Positions 8,395-16,860 of a stretch of DNA of 64,000 nucleotides are shown piece after piece. Source of the DNA: Pseudomonas psychrophila (GTDB lineage Bacteria > Pseudomonadota > Gammaproteobacteria > Pseudomonadales > Pseudomonadaceae); the NCBI RefSeq assembly GCF_001043005.1, contig NZ_JYKZ01000018.1, positions 1-64,000 of the forward strand, given 5' to 3'. A program made the translations under genes and the position numbers. Numbering within the stretch: the stretch's first letter is position 1; every line of letters starts with the position of its first letter. Under the pieces are notes generated by a model. It made no database searches. It saw nothing but the letters and a program-made list of their open reading frames with translations, and was not told the DNA's origin.

Positions 8395-8757
8395 ATGAGC
8401 ATCGCAACCATCGTCGATTTCAGCACTGCCAACACCCAGGCTGATCGCTTCAGCCCGGCACCGGAAAAGGTGCTCAAGGGTGCCCCTGAACAAGTTATCC
8501 ACAACCATTACGACAGCCCGTGCGGGCAAATGAGCGCGGGCGTGTGGGAAGGCGCTGTGGGCCAGTGGACGGTCAATTACACCGAGCACGAATATTGCGA
8601 AATTGTGCAGGGCGTTTCTGTATTGCGTGACCATGACGGTAACGCCAAGACTCTCCGGGCCGGTGATCGTTTTGTCATCCCGGCAGGTTTTCGCGGGACG
8701 TGGGAAGTGCTTGAGCCTTGTAGGAAGATTTACGTGGTGTTTGAACAGAAGGTTTGA
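8395..8757 (+). CDS. Cupin-domain protein (DUF861/cupin_3)
   Basis: 120 residues. A single cupin barrel is visible: the first motif around GQWTVNYTEHEYCEIVQG and the second around RAGDRFVIPAGFRGTWEV, the arrangement of cupin_3 (DUF861, as in ureidoglycine aminohydrolase-like small proteins). Proteins of this kind often sit in amine or polyamine catabolic loci, and this one is divergent from kauB with a shared promoter. No enzymatic activity can be assigned. ATG at 8395; GGGGGGACAAG upstream provides the ribosome site. Confidence 0.8.
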   Translation: MSIATIVDFSTANTQADRFSPAPEKVLKGAPEQVIHNHYDSPCGQMSAGVWEGAVGQWTVNYTEHEYCEIVQGVSVLRDHDGNAKTLRAGDRFVIPAGFRGTWEVLEPCRKIYVVFEQKV

Positions 8758-8782
8758 AACGGCTGATCCAGAGCGCTTTAAG

Positions 8783-8815
8783 AGCCCTGCCTGATATTGA
8801 GGGCGGGGCTTTTTT
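8783..8815 (+). terminator. Rho-independent terminator after the cupin gene
   Basis: AGCCCTGCC, a short loop, then GGGCGGGGCT and a run of six T. It starts 26 nt after the cupin stop. Confidence 0.75.
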
Positions 8816-8986
8816 ATGGGCATTTGCCGCACCTTGAAAGACAAACCAGGAAACACGTCGCCGCGGATGCGGGCGTCAAAGTGAGCCAGTCTTTGGAGGG
8901 CAAGGAATTGCGGTGCCAAACACTCATGGACGAGCAGGCACTGTCAGCCTCCGCACTCACTATGGATTATTTAACAAGGATGAATC

Positions 8987-9283
8987 ATGTCGAAGATGAC
9001 TGTTTCCAAAATCGCCGCGCTGGCGGCAAGCATGATGCTCGCAGCGCTTTCACTGCCTGCGATGGCTGCTGAAGAGGGCCTGTGCGATAAGAATTTGACG
9101 CTCAACTATGTGGTTGCACCTGAAGTGACGCCGCAGTTGGTGGAGTTCTGGCGCAACATTTACGGAGCCCGGGAGGTCCGCGTGGAGGTCCCTGGCGAGG
9201 GCTATACCAAGGAGTTCAATCGCTATCGCCTGAGGGTGTTGGTCAACGAAGGTAAAAAACTCAGTTCCCTGAGTTGTGGTTGA
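8987..9283 (+). CDS. Small secreted protein of unknown function
   Basis: 98 residues. A Sec signal peptide (basic start MSKMTVSK, hydrophobic core LAASMMLAALSLP, cleavage near AMA-A at residues 26-28) leaves a mature protein of about 70 residues with exactly two Cys (33 and 97), which could form one disulfide. No family was recognised. It is likely periplasmic. AAGGATG lies 6 nt before the ATG; a second ATG at 8996 is possible. Flanked by its own upstream gap and by the rpmG terminator, so it is probably monocistronic. Confidence 0.6.
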   Translation: MSKMTVSKIAALAASMMLAALSLPAMAAEEGLCDKNLTLNYVVAPEVTPQLVEFWRNIYGAREVRVEVPGEGYTKEFNRYRLRVLVNEGKKLSSLSCG

Positions 9284-9330
9284 GCAGGGTGCCGTAGCGC
9301 TGTGTAAGTACGGATAAAACCGTAGGCAAC

Positions 9331-9366
9331 AAAAAAGGCCCGTATCGTGAGATATGGGCCTTTTTT
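9331..9366. terminator. Bidirectional terminator between the secreted-protein gene and rpmG
   Basis: AAAAAAGGCCCGTATC, a short loop, then GATATGGGCC and TTTTTT. A-run and T-run on both sides let it serve the plus-strand gene and the convergent rpmBG transcript. Confidence 0.85.
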
Positions 9367-9383
9367 GTAAGAAGTAAAACCAA

Positions 9384-9539
9384 TTACTTGATTTTGGCTT
9401 CTTTGTAGATCACGTGCTTGCGAACCCGCGGATCGAATTTTTTGATTTCGATTTTGTCCGGAGTGGTGCGCTTGTTCTTATCAGTGGTGTAGAAATGGCC
9501 TGTACCAGCGCTCGACACCAAACGGATCAATTCACGCAT
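9384..9539 (-). CDS. rpmG: 50S ribosomal protein L33
   Basis: 51 residues read on the complement: MRELIRLVSSAGTGHFYTT, then a basic middle with NKR and a C-terminus ending EAKIK. Length and sequence match L33 of gammaproteobacteria, a large-subunit protein near the E site. It lacks the CxxC zinc pairs, so it is the zinc-independent (C-) form. It lies 11 nt after rpmB and ends just before a terminator, so the two genes form one operon. Confidence 0.95.
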   Translation of the reverse strand: MRELIRLVSSAGTGHFYTTDKNKRTTPDKIEIKKFDPRVRKHVIYKEAKIK

Positions 9540-9550
9540 GATTAGCTCCC

Positions 9551-9784
9551 TTAGATCTTGCCAGCACGGCGGATTTCGGCCAGCACGACAGTAATGCCAC
9601 GCTTGTCGATGATACGCATGCCTTTAGCAGATACGCGCAGACGAACAAAACGTTTCTCTTCTTCAACCCAGAAGCGGTGATGCTGCAGGTTCGGCAGGAA
9701 ACGACGACGGGTTTTGTTATTTGCGTGGGAAATGTTATTCCCAGTCACCGGACCCTTACCGGTAACTTGACAGACTCTCGACAT
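9551..9784 (-). CDS. rpmB: 50S ribosomal protein L28
   Basis: 77 residues. Begins MSRVCQVTGKGPVTGN and continues through the conserved HANNKTRRRFLPNLQ and RLRVSAKGMRIIDK segments, all diagnostic of L28. First gene of the rpmB-rpmG operon, with a leader of about 140 nt that carries hairpins (see 9810-9828). Confidence 0.96.
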   Translation of the reverse strand: MSRVCQVTGKGPVTGNNISHANNKTRRRFLPNLQHHRFWVEEEKRFVRLRVSAKGMRIIDKRGITVVLAEIRRAGKI

Positions 9785-9809
9785 GCCTCAGCCCTCTAAA
9801 ACCACATGC

Positions 9810-9828
9810 CCAACCCGGCATGGGTTGG
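9810..9828 (-). promoter_or_regulatory. Hairpin in the rpmB 5' leader
   Basis: CCAACCC-GGCAT-GGGTTGG, a perfect 7-bp stem, lies 26 nt upstream of the rpmB start. A second GC-rich inverted repeat (GGCGCCAGGCGCC) sits further up at about 9849-9861. It could be an autoregulatory ribosomal-protein leader or only local structure. Confidence 0.4.
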
Positions 9829-9931
9829 CCGCTTAATCTCTCAGTCATGGCGCCAGGCGCCGCGTTTCTTTAAGGGTCTTACCGGCTACACCTACAAACG
9901 CAGGAACCGGGCCCCTAGAAAAGAGCGCTGC

Positions 9932-9960
9932 TTTATACCAGAAAGACTAAAGAGCAACAA
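9932..9960 (-). promoter_or_regulatory. Candidate sigma-70 promoter of rpmBG
   Basis: On the complement: TTGTTG (9955-9960), a 17-bp spacer, and TATAAA (9932-9937) preceded by TGG as an extended -10. The start point would fall near 9925, giving a leader of about 140 nt. The rest of the gap 9785-10286 holds the leader and the REP-like element at 10086-10172, and no gene was seen in it. Confidence 0.5.
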
Positions 9961-10085
9961 CAGGCAGTGTGATTTGCTGTAATTAATGAAGCCGCCATTT
10001 TAACGCCAATCCACGCGGCGTCTATGCCTTAAAGCGTTTTACCGCTCGTCGCGGGGTGAAAGACTTGAGGTGGAATTTGCACCTG

Positions 10086-10172
10086 TTGTCGCTGCCGTAG
10101 GCTGCGAAAAGACCCGCACTGACTCGGGAAAACGGGTTGCTTCGCAACCCTTCGCAGCCTGCGGCAGCGACT
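10086..10172. repeat. Large inverted repeat (GTCGCTGCCGYAGGCTGCGAA family)
   Basis: Arms GTCGCTGCCGTAGGCTGCGAA (from about 10088) and TTCGCAGCCTGCGGCAGCGAC (10151-10171) enclose an inner hairpin CGGGTTGC/GCAACCC. The same unit, in other arrangements, is at 1984-2030, 37147-37268 and 53537-53630. Lies between the rpmB promoter and the peptide-binding protein gene. Confidence 0.75.
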
Positions 10173-10286
10173 ACAGGGCTTCAAACGCCATTAAAAAGTA
10201 GTCATTTGAGTAGCGGAACACTAGGGTAGGACTTTTCCAGACTGCATGTGCAGATGGGCCTCATCGACTTGTAAAGGAAACAGATC

Positions 10287-11873
10287 ATGCGCCTCGCTGC
10301 CATCCCCTTTGTGCTCACCTTTTGCCTGACCCCACTGGTACAGGCGGCCACTTTGAGCGTTTGCACCGAGGCCAGCCCCGAAGGGTTCGATGTGGTGCAG
10401 TACAACTCGCTCAGTACCACCAATGCCTCGGCAGACGTGCTGATGAACCGCCTGGTGGACTTTGACGCCCAGGCCGCCAAGCTGGTGCCTGGCTTGGCGC
10501 AAAGCTGGTCAGTGTCCCCTGATGGCCTTGTGTACGACTTCAAGCTGCGTCCTGGCGTCAAGTTTCACAGCACACCCTATTTCACCCCGAGCCGAGAGCT
10601 GAATGCCGATGACGTGCGTTTCAGCTTCGAGCGCATGCTCGACCCTGCCAACCCGTGGCACAAGGTGGCTCAAAGCGGTTTCCCCCATGCTCAATCCTTG
10701 CAGTTGCCAGAACTGATAAAAAAGATCGAAACGCCGGACCCCCTGACGGTCCGTTTCACGCTCAGTCGTCCTGATTCCACCTTTCTACCAGCGTTGAGCA
10801 TGGGTTTTGCCTCGATCTACTCGGCCGAGTACGCCGACAAACTGATGAAGGCCGGCACCCCTGAACTGATGAACAGCCAGCCGATCGGCACCGGACCTTT
10901 CGTGTTCAGCCGATTCCAGAAAGATGCGGTGGTACGTTACAAGGCCAATCCGGACTATTTCGCAGGCAAGCCCGCAGTGGACGGGCTGATTTTCGCCATC
11001 ACGCCGGACGCCAACGTGCGGCTACAAAAATTGCGCCGTAATGAGTGCCAGATTGCGCTCTCGCCCAAGCCACTGGACGTGGCGGCAGCGATCAAAGATC
11101 CCGCGTTGGCGGTCACGCAAACCCCTGCCTTCATGACTGCGTTTGTGGCCATCAACAGTCAGCATCCGCCTCTGGACAAGCCAGAGGTGCGCCAGGCCAT
11201 TAACCTGGCTTTCGACAAGGACACTTATCTCAAGGCCGTGTTTGAAAACAGCGCCCAGGCCGCCAACGGTATTTACCCGGCCACAACCTGGAGTTTCGCA
11301 AAAGACTTGCCGGGGTATGCCCACGATCCTCAAAAAGCCCGCGATCTCCTGGCCAAGGCCGGCTTTAAAGACGGTTTTAAAACCACCATCTGGACGCGTC
11401 CGACCGGCAGTGTGCTTAATCCGAACCCAAGTCTGGGGGCGCAATTGTTGCAGGCCGATTTGGCCAAGATCGGTATCCAGGCCGACATTCGAGTGATCGA
11501 GTGGGGCGAGCTGATTCGCCGCGCCAAAGCGGGTGAGCACGACCTGCTGTTTATGGGCTGGGCAGGTGATAACGGCGACCCGGACAACTTTCTGACGCCG
11601 CAGTTTTCATGTGCGGCGGTGAAGTCCGGGACCAACTTTGCGCGTTATTGCGACAAGACTCTGGACAGTTTGATCAGCGAGGGCAAAACCCTTACCGATC
11701 AGGACAAGCGCAGTGCGCTGTATCAAAAGGCCCAGGCGCAGATCCAGCAGCAGGCGCTGTGGCTGCCGCTGGCGCATCCGACGGCCTACACACTCACCCG
11801 CAAAGACGTTCAGGGTTATCAGGTGAGTCCTTTTGGGCGTCAGGACTTTTCGACGGTCAGCGTTAAGCCTTGA
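10287..11873 (+). CDS. Periplasmic peptide-binding protein of an ABC transporter (DppA-like)
   Basis: 528 residues with a signal peptide (cleavage after VQA, about residue 21) and the SBP_bac_5 fold: early CTEASPEGFD, LVDFDAQAAKLVPGLAQSW near residue 52, then FKLRPGVKFH. These receptors deliver di- or oligopeptides to DppBCDF-type permeases. No permease genes are adjacent, so it is an orphan receptor here, as is common in Pseudomonas, which carries several DppA paralogues. AAAGGAAAC lies 7 nt before the ATG. Its 3' end nearly touches the convergent radC stop (3 nt). Confidence 0.85.
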   Translation: MRLAAIPFVLTFCLTPLVQAATLSVCTEASPEGFDVVQYNSLSTTNASADVLMNRLVDFDAQAAKLVPGLAQSWSVSPDGLVYDFKLRPGVKFHSTPYFTPSRELNADDVRFSFERMLDPANPWHKVAQSGFPHAQSLQLPELIKKIETPDPLTVRFTLSRPDSTFLPALSMGFASIYSAEYADKLMKAGTPELMNSQPIGTGPFVFSRFQKDAVVRYKANPDYFAGKPAVDGLIFAITPDANVRLQKLRRNECQIALSPKPLDVAAAIKDPALAVTQTPAFMTAFVAINSQHPPLDKPEVRQAINLAFDKDTYLKAVFENSAQAANGIYPATTWSFAKDLPGYAHDPQKARDLLAKAGFKDGFKTTIWTRPTGSVLNPNPSLGAQLLQADLAKIGIQADIRVIEWGELIRRAKAGEHDLLFMGWAGDNGDPDNFLTPQFSCAAVKSGTNFARYCDKTLDSLISEGKTLTDQDKRSALYQKAQAQIQQQALWLPLAHPTAYTLTRKDVQGYQVSPFGRQDFSTVSVKP

Positions 11874-11876
11874 GCG

Positions 11877-12551
11877 CTACATCCAGCCGTGTTCGACCAT
11901 TGAAAGGGGGTGGCCGTCGCCGACGATGAAATGATCCAGCACCCGCACTTCGATCAGATCCAGGGCCTGGATCAAGCGTTTGGTCAAAGTGCGGTCCGCC
12001 TGGCTGGGCTCGGTGACGCCGGAAGGGTGGTTGTGGCAAAAAATCACCGCTGCCGCGTTATGAGCAAGTGCTCGCTTAACCACTTGGCGCGGGTAAACGC
12101 TGGCGCTGTCGATTGAGCCCCTGAAGAGCACTTCGAAGGCCAGCATGCGGTGCTTGGAGTCCAGAAACAGACAACCGAAGACTTCATGCTGCTCATGGCG
12201 CAGCAGCGATTTCAGATAATCCCGAACCGCTTGCGGGCTCTCTAGCGCGCTGTCTCTGCGCAAGCGTTCAGCAAGGTGGCGACGGCTCATTTCCAGTACC
12301 GCCTGCAGCTGGCTGAACTTGGCGGGCCCCAGCCCGACCTGGCAACAGAACGCGCGTAGATCGGCCTCGAGCAAGGCTCGCAGGCTGCCGAATTCAGTAA
12401 GTAAATGACGGGCCAGATCGACCGCGCTTTTGCCCGAAACCCCGGTTCGCAAGAAAATTGCCAGCAGTTCGGCATCGGACAGACTGGATGATCCGTGTTC
12501 CAAAAGCTTCTCGCGCGGCCGCTCGGCTGCGGGCCAATCTCGAATGCTCAT
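11877..12551 (-). CDS. radC: RadC-family JAB/MPN-domain protein
   Basis: 224 residues. N-terminal helix-hairpin-helix region (SDAELLAIFLRTG and CCQVGLGPAKFSQLQA), then a JAB1/MPN metalloprotease-like domain with H-x-H-P-S-G (HNHPSG) and a downstream Asp (ADRTLT). The JAMM zinc ligands are intact. Named RadC from an old E. coli mutant, but a repair role is not supported by later work; the function is uncertain. ATG at 12551 with GGAGG upstream. Divergent from coaBC across 122 bp. Confidence 0.92.
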   Translation of the reverse strand: MSIRDWPAAERPREKLLEHGSSSLSDAELLAIFLRTGVSGKSAVDLARHLLTEFGSLRALLEADLRAFCCQVGLGPAKFSQLQAVLEMSRRHLAERLRRDSALESPQAVRDYLKSLLRHEQHEVFGCLFLDSKHRMLAFEVLFRGSIDSASVYPRQVVKRALAHNAAAVIFCHNHPSGVTEPSQADRTLTKRLIQALDLIEVRVLDHFIVGDGHPLSMVEHGWM

Positions 12552-12673
12552 AACACCTCCTTGTGAGTGGGCGCCGCTGTTCCCTGGCAGGCGCTGTGTT
12601 ATCTTAGCCCATCATTTTTGCGTGGCATTTGGCCATTTTCCGCGCAGTCATCATCGAACTAAAAGGCAGGCCT

Positions 12674-13882
12674 ATGCAGCGGCTGTATCGAAAACGCATT
12701 GTTTTGGGCGTCGGCGGCGGCATCGCGGCTTACAAGAGTGCAGAGCTGGTTCGTCGCCTGCTGGATCAAGGCGCAGAAGTACGGGTTGTCATGACCCGGG
12801 GCGGCAGCGAATTCATCACCCCTCTGACCATGCAGGCGTTGTCCGGGCACCCCGTTCATCTGGATTTGCTCGACCCTGCAGCTGAAGCGGCCATGGGGCA
12901 TATCGAGCTGGCCAAGTGGGCCGATCTGGTATTGATTGCGCCGGCAACTGCTGACCTGATTGCCCGTCTCGCCCAAGGCCTGGCGAATGATCTGTTGACC
13001 ACGCTGGTGCTCGCCACCGATGCAACGGTGGCCATTGCGCCTGCGATGAACCAGGCCATGTGGCGTGATCCGGCCACTCAGGCCAATACCCGACTGCTTG
13101 AGAGTCGTGGTCTGCGTGTGTTTGGCCCCGCCTCCGGGAGTCAGGCCTGTGGTGACGTAGGTTTTGGCCGCATGCTGGAAGCGGATGACCTGGTGCACAG
13201 TGCTGCCGAGTGTTTTCAACGCCAAGTGCTGACCGGCAAGCACGTGCTGATTACGGCAGGTCCGACCCAGGAAAACATCGACCCGGTGCGCTACATCACC
13301 AACCACAGCTCCGGAAAAATGGGCTTTGCCCTGGCCGAAGCGGCCGTTGAAGCCGGTGCTCGTGTAACGTTGATTACCGGGCCGGTCCACCTGCCTACCC
13401 CGGATCGGGTCAGCCGCATCGACGTGGTCAGTGCCCGAGACATGCTCGCGGCGTGTGAAGCCGCGATCCCGTGTGACGTGTTTATTGCCTCTGCTGCAGT
13501 TGCGGACTATCGACCTGAAGTCGTTGCCCCGCAAAAACTCAAGAAAGACCCTACCAAGGGCGACGGCCTGTTGCTGCAGATGGTGCGCAATCCAGACATT
13601 CTGGCCACCATCGCTTCGCGTCCTGACCGCCCTTTTAGTGTCGGCTTCGCCGCAGAAACCGAGCACTTGCTCGATTACGCTGCGCGCAAGCTCAAAGACA
13701 AAAACCTCGACCTGATTGTCGCCAACGATGTGGCTAACCCCAGCATTGGCTTCAACAGTGAAGAGAACGCATGCAGCGTGATTGACCGCGAACTGCACGC
13801 CACTGTGTTTGCCCAGACCAGCAAGGGCAAGATTGCCCGCCAGCTGATCACTTTTATCGCCGAACGTCTGAACCAGGTTTAA
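12674..13882 (+). CDS. coaBC: Bifunctional phosphopantothenoylcysteine decarboxylase / phosphopantothenate-cysteine ligase
   Basis: 402 residues carrying out two steps of coenzyme A synthesis. The N-terminal CoaC flavoprotein half (1-190) shows the FMN loop GVGGGIAAYKSAE, the active-site His of MGHIELAKWAD and the PAMNQAMW substrate motif, followed by GSQACGDVGFGRM with the catalytic Cys. The CoaB half (from about 190) begins VLITAGPTQENIDPVRYITN and carries the CTP/dimer motif SSGKMG and the KLKK lysine. The ATG at 12674 follows AAAAGGCAGG. First gene of coaBC-dut; dut starts 5 nt after its stop. Confidence 0.96.
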   Translation: MQRLYRKRIVLGVGGGIAAYKSAELVRRLLDQGAEVRVVMTRGGSEFITPLTMQALSGHPVHLDLLDPAAEAAMGHIELAKWADLVLIAPATADLIARLAQGLANDLLTTLVLATDATVAIAPAMNQAMWRDPATQANTRLLESRGLRVFGPASGSQACGDVGFGRMLEADDLVHSAAECFQRQVLTGKHVLITAGPTQENIDPVRYITNHSSGKMGFALAEAAVEAGARVTLITGPVHLPTPDRVSRIDVVSARDMLAACEAAIPCDVFIASAAVADYRPEVVAPQKLKKDPTKGDGLLLQMVRNPDILATIASRPDRPFSVGFAAETEHLLDYAARKLKDKNLDLIVANDVANPSIGFNSEENACSVIDRELHATVFAQTSKGKIARQLITFIAERLNQV

Positions 13883-13887
13883 CTCGT

Positions 13888-14343
13888 ATGCACGCTTTGC
13901 AAGCCAAGATCCTTGATCCACGCATTGGTAACGAATTCCCGCTGCCGCAGTACGCCACTCCCGGCTCCGCAGGCCTGGACCTGCGCGCCATGCTTAAACA
14001 AGACACCGTTCTGGAACCGGGCCAGACCCTGCTGATCCCGACCGGCCTGTCGGTGTATATCGGCGATCCCGGCCTTGCCGCGCTGATCCTGCCGCGCTCG
14101 GGCCTGGGGCATAAGCACGGCATCGTGCTGGGCAACCTGGTCGGCCTGATCGACTCTGATTACCAGGGCGAGCTGATGGTGTCGTGCTGGAACCGTGGCC
14201 AGACCGCATTCAACATCACTATCGGCGAACGTATCGCTCAGTTGGTGCTGGTGCCGGTGGTACAGGCGCATTTTGAGCTGGTCGAAGAATTCGACGAAAG
14301 CCAGCGTGGCGCTGGCGGTTTTGGTCACTCAGGCAAGCTCTGA
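13888..14343 (+). CDS. dut: dUTP diphosphatase
   Basis: 151 residues, a trimeric dUTPase with its five motifs in order: PGSAGLDLRA, LPRSGLGHKHG, GLIDSDYQGEL, GERIAQLVLVPV and the C-terminal RGAGGFGHSG loop. It converts dUTP to dUMP and pyrophosphate, keeping uracil out of DNA and supplying dTMP synthesis. Directly behind coaBC (5 nt) and ahead of algC, the usual Pseudomonas order. Confidence 0.97.
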   Translation: MHALQAKILDPRIGNEFPLPQYATPGSAGLDLRAMLKQDTVLEPGQTLLIPTGLSVYIGDPGLAALILPRSGLGHKHGIVLGNLVGLIDSDYQGELMVSCWNRGQTAFNITIGERIAQLVLVPVVQAHFELVEEFDESQRGAGGFGHSGKL

Positions 14344-14420
14344 CTGTGCAGCATCAGGTCAGGCGTTCTGCCTGGCCTTCAGCGCCCTCCTGAATCCTCT
14401 GAGCGTGGAGTTCCCTTGCA

Positions 14421-15818
14421 ATGAGCAGCCCAGCTTGTGTCCCGCCGAGTTTCCCTGACAGTATTTTTCGCGCTTACGACATTCGTGGCGTGGTCCCCCA
14501 AACCCTGACTGCAGAAACCGCGTACTGGATTGGCCGTGCCATTGGTGCAGAGAGTCTGGCCAAGGGCGAGCCCCATGTGTCGGTGGGTCGGGACGGACGC
14601 TTGTCCGGCCCTGAGCTGGTCGAGCGTTTGATCCGCGGTGTGGCTGACAGTGGTTGCAAGGTCAGCGATGTAGGTCTGGTGCCGACGCCTGCGCTGTATT
14701 ACGCCACTCACGAGTTGGCGGGCCAGTCCGGCGTGATGCTCACGGGGAGCCACAACCCGCCGAATTACAACGGTTTTAAAATCGTGATTGCGGGCGATAC
14801 GCTGGCCGACGAGCAGATCAAGGCGCTGCACACGCGCCTCAAGACCAACGATCTGACGTGGGGCGAAGGCAGCATCGAGCGCGTTGATATTTTGCCGCGC
14901 TACGCCGATGTGATCACCCGTGATATCAAGCTCGCCAGGCGCATGAAGGTGGTGGTGGATTGCGGCAACGGCGTTGCCGGCGTGATCGCGCCCCAGTTGA
15001 TTGAAGCTTTGGGCTGTGATGTGGTCCCAATGTTCTGCGAGGTGGACGGCAACTTTCCCAACCATCACCCGGACCCGAGCAAACCGGAAAATCTGCGGGA
15101 TCTGATTGCCAGGGTCAAGGAAACCAATGCCGATATCGGGCTGGCCTTTGATGGGGATGCCGACCGTGTGGGTGTCGTGACCAATACGGGCACCATGGTG
15201 TTCCCGGATCGCTTACTGATGCTGTTCGCCCGGGATGTGCTGGAGCGCAACCCGGCGGCCGAGATCATTTTCGACGTGAAGTGCACGCGTCGTCTGACTC
15301 CGTTGATCAAGGAGAATGGCGGTCGACCCCTGATGTGGAAAACCGGTCATTCTTTGATCAAGAAGAAGATGAAGGAAACCGGTGCCCTGCTGGCAGGCGA
15401 AATGAGCGGGCATATCTTTTTCAAGGAGCGCTGGTTCGGTTTCGACGACGGTATTTACAGCGCTGCACGCCTGCTGGAGATTCTCAGCAAGCGCCAGGAA
15501 ACAGCTGAGGAGCTGTTTGAGACCTTCCCGAACGATATTTCTACGCCTGAAATCAATATCGATGTGACGGATGAGAGCAAATTCAGCATCATTGAGGCTC
15601 TGCACGACGCTCAATGGGGTGACGCCGCCGAGCTGACGTCCATTGATGGTGTGCGGGTTGACTACGCTCATGGCTGGGGCCTGGTTCGCGCATCCAATAC
15701 CACCCCGGTGCTGGTGCTGCGATTTGAGGCCCAAACCGAGGCTGAGCTGCAACGCATCAAGGACGTCTTTCACGCTCAATTGAAGCGTGTGGCCCCTGAT
15801 CTTCCACTACCGTTTTGA
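14421..15818 (+). CDS. algC: Phosphomannomutase/phosphoglucomutase AlgC
   Basis: 465 residues. Catalytic phosphoserine loop TGSHNPPNYNGFK (about residues 107-119), magnesium loop DGDADRVG, sugar-binding GEMSGH and phosphate-binding RASNTTPVL. It interconverts mannose-6-P and mannose-1-P and the glucose equivalents, feeding alginate, LPS core, Psl/Pel-type polysaccharide and rhamnolipid precursors. Gap of 77 nt to dut and 25 nt to argB suggests partial cotranscription. AlgR sites of the P. aeruginosa kind were not evident upstream. Confidence 0.95.
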   Translation: MSSPACVPPSFPDSIFRAYDIRGVVPQTLTAETAYWIGRAIGAESLAKGEPHVSVGRDGRLSGPELVERLIRGVADSGCKVSDVGLVPTPALYYATHELAGQSGVMLTGSHNPPNYNGFKIVIAGDTLADEQIKALHTRLKTNDLTWGEGSIERVDILPRYADVITRDIKLARRMKVVVDCGNGVAGVIAPQLIEALGCDVVPMFCEVDGNFPNHHPDPSKPENLRDLIARVKETNADIGLAFDGDADRVGVVTNTGTMVFPDRLLMLFARDVLERNPAAEIIFDVKCTRRLTPLIKENGGRPLMWKTGHSLIKKKMKETGALLAGEMSGHIFFKERWFGFDDGIYSAARLLEILSKRQETAEELFETFPNDISTPEINIDVTDESKFSIIEALHDAQWGDAAELTSIDGVRVDYAHGWGLVRASNTTPVLVLRFEAQTEAELQRIKDVFHAQLKRVAPDLPLPF

Positions 15819-15843
15819 TCGACTTGTTCTACCGGAGCCCTGA

Positions 15844-16749
15844 ATGACCCTCGAACGTGATGCCGCCTCCAACGTCGCCAAGGTTTTGTCCGAAGCGCTG
15901 CCCTACATTCGCCGTTACGTCGGCAAGACGCTGGTGATCAAGTACGGCGGCAACGCTATGGAAAACGACGAACTGAAAACCGGTTTTGCCCGTGACATCG
16001 TGTTGATGAAGGCCGTGGGTATCAACCCGGTCGTAGTACACGGTGGCGGGCCGCAAATCGGTGATTTGCTCAAGCGTTTGTCCATCGAAAGTCATTTCAT
16101 CGACGGGATGCGCGTGACTGACTCGCAAACCATGGATGTGGTGGAGATGGTACTTGGCGGTCATGTGAACAAGGAGATCGTTAACCTGATCAACCGTCAT
16201 GGCGGCAGCGCCATCGGCCTGACAGGCAAGGATGCGACCCTGATTCGCGCCAAAAAAATGGTTGTGACCCGTCAGACGCCGGAAATGACCAAGCCTGAAA
16301 TCATCGACTTCGGTCATGTGGGCGAGGTCATCGACATTAATACCGACCTGCTGCACATGTTGACCAAGGGCGATTTCATCCCGGTGATCGCGCCGATCGG
16401 TGTGGGTGCCAATGGCGAGTCCTACAACATCAACGCGGACCTGGTGGCGGGTAAGGTTGCCGAAGCTCTCAAGGCCGAGAAGCTGATGCTGCTGACCAAC
16501 ATTGCAGGCCTGATGGACAAGGAAGGCAAGGTGCTGACCGGTCTGACAACTGCTCAGGTGGATGACCTGATAGCCGACGGCACCATTTACGGCGGCATGC
16601 TGCCAAAAATTCGTTGCGCGCTGGAAGCCGTACAGGGTGGCGTGACCACGGCACACATTGTTGACGGTCGTGTACCAAATGCCGTGCTGCTGGAAATCTT
16701 CACCGACACCGGTGTTGGGACGCTCATTACCAACAGCAAACCGCTGTAA
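15844..16749 (+). CDS. argB: Acetylglutamate kinase
   Basis: 301 residues of the amino-acid kinase family. Motifs: KYGGNAMEND near residue 38, the VHGGGPQIGDLL glycine loop near 66, and the C-terminal GGMLPKIRCALEAV. It phosphorylates N-acetyl-L-glutamate in arginine synthesis. The roughly 25-residue N-terminal helix (AASNVAKVLSEALPYIRRY) is the extension found in hexameric, arginine-inhibited enzymes. Followed by a strong terminator shared with the convergent pyrE. Confidence 0.97.
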   Translation: MTLERDAASNVAKVLSEALPYIRRYVGKTLVIKYGGNAMENDELKTGFARDIVLMKAVGINPVVVHGGGPQIGDLLKRLSIESHFIDGMRVTDSQTMDVVEMVLGGHVNKEIVNLINRHGGSAIGLTGKDATLIRAKKMVVTRQTPEMTKPEIIDFGHVGEVIDINTDLLHMLTKGDFIPVIAPIGVGANGESYNINADLVAGKVAEALKAEKLMLLTNIAGLMDKEGKVLTGLTTAQVDDLIADGTIYGGMLPKIRCALEAVQGGVTTAHIVDGRVPNAVLLEIFTDTGVGTLITNSKPL

Positions 16750-16756
16750 GCAGAAC

Positions 16757-16797
16757 AAAAAAGCCCCGCCCGGTGATGCCGGGCGGGGCTTTTTTTC
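16757..16797. terminator. Bidirectional terminator between argB and pyrE
   Basis: AAAAAAGCCCCGCCCGG, a TGAT turn, then CCGGGCGGGGC and TTTTTTT. Strong GC-rich stem with A and T runs on both sides, 7 nt after the argB stop. Confidence 0.9.
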
Positions 16798-16808
16798 ACT
16801 TGAAAATC

Positions 16809-16834
16809 TGTGGGAGCGAGCCTGCTCGCACCCA
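16809..16834. repeat. Single REP unit, GTGGGAGCGAGC family
   Basis: TGTGGGAGCGAGCCTGCTCG followed by CACCCA, a solitary, slightly degenerate unit between the argB terminator and the pyrE stop. Confidence 0.7.
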
Positions 16835-16860
16835 CGCTTCTAGTGAGTCATGGGCGGGGG

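Noticed and set aside
12659..13921. Long antisense open frame (420 codons) opposite coaBC
   Set aside because: It mirrors a strongly conserved gene, is rich in low-complexity His/Gln/Arg as antisense frames of GC-rich genes are, and has no recognisable domain.
14344..14420. AlgR-type sites upstream of algC
   Set aside because: No match to the CCGTTCGTC-type site was visible in the dut-algC gap.
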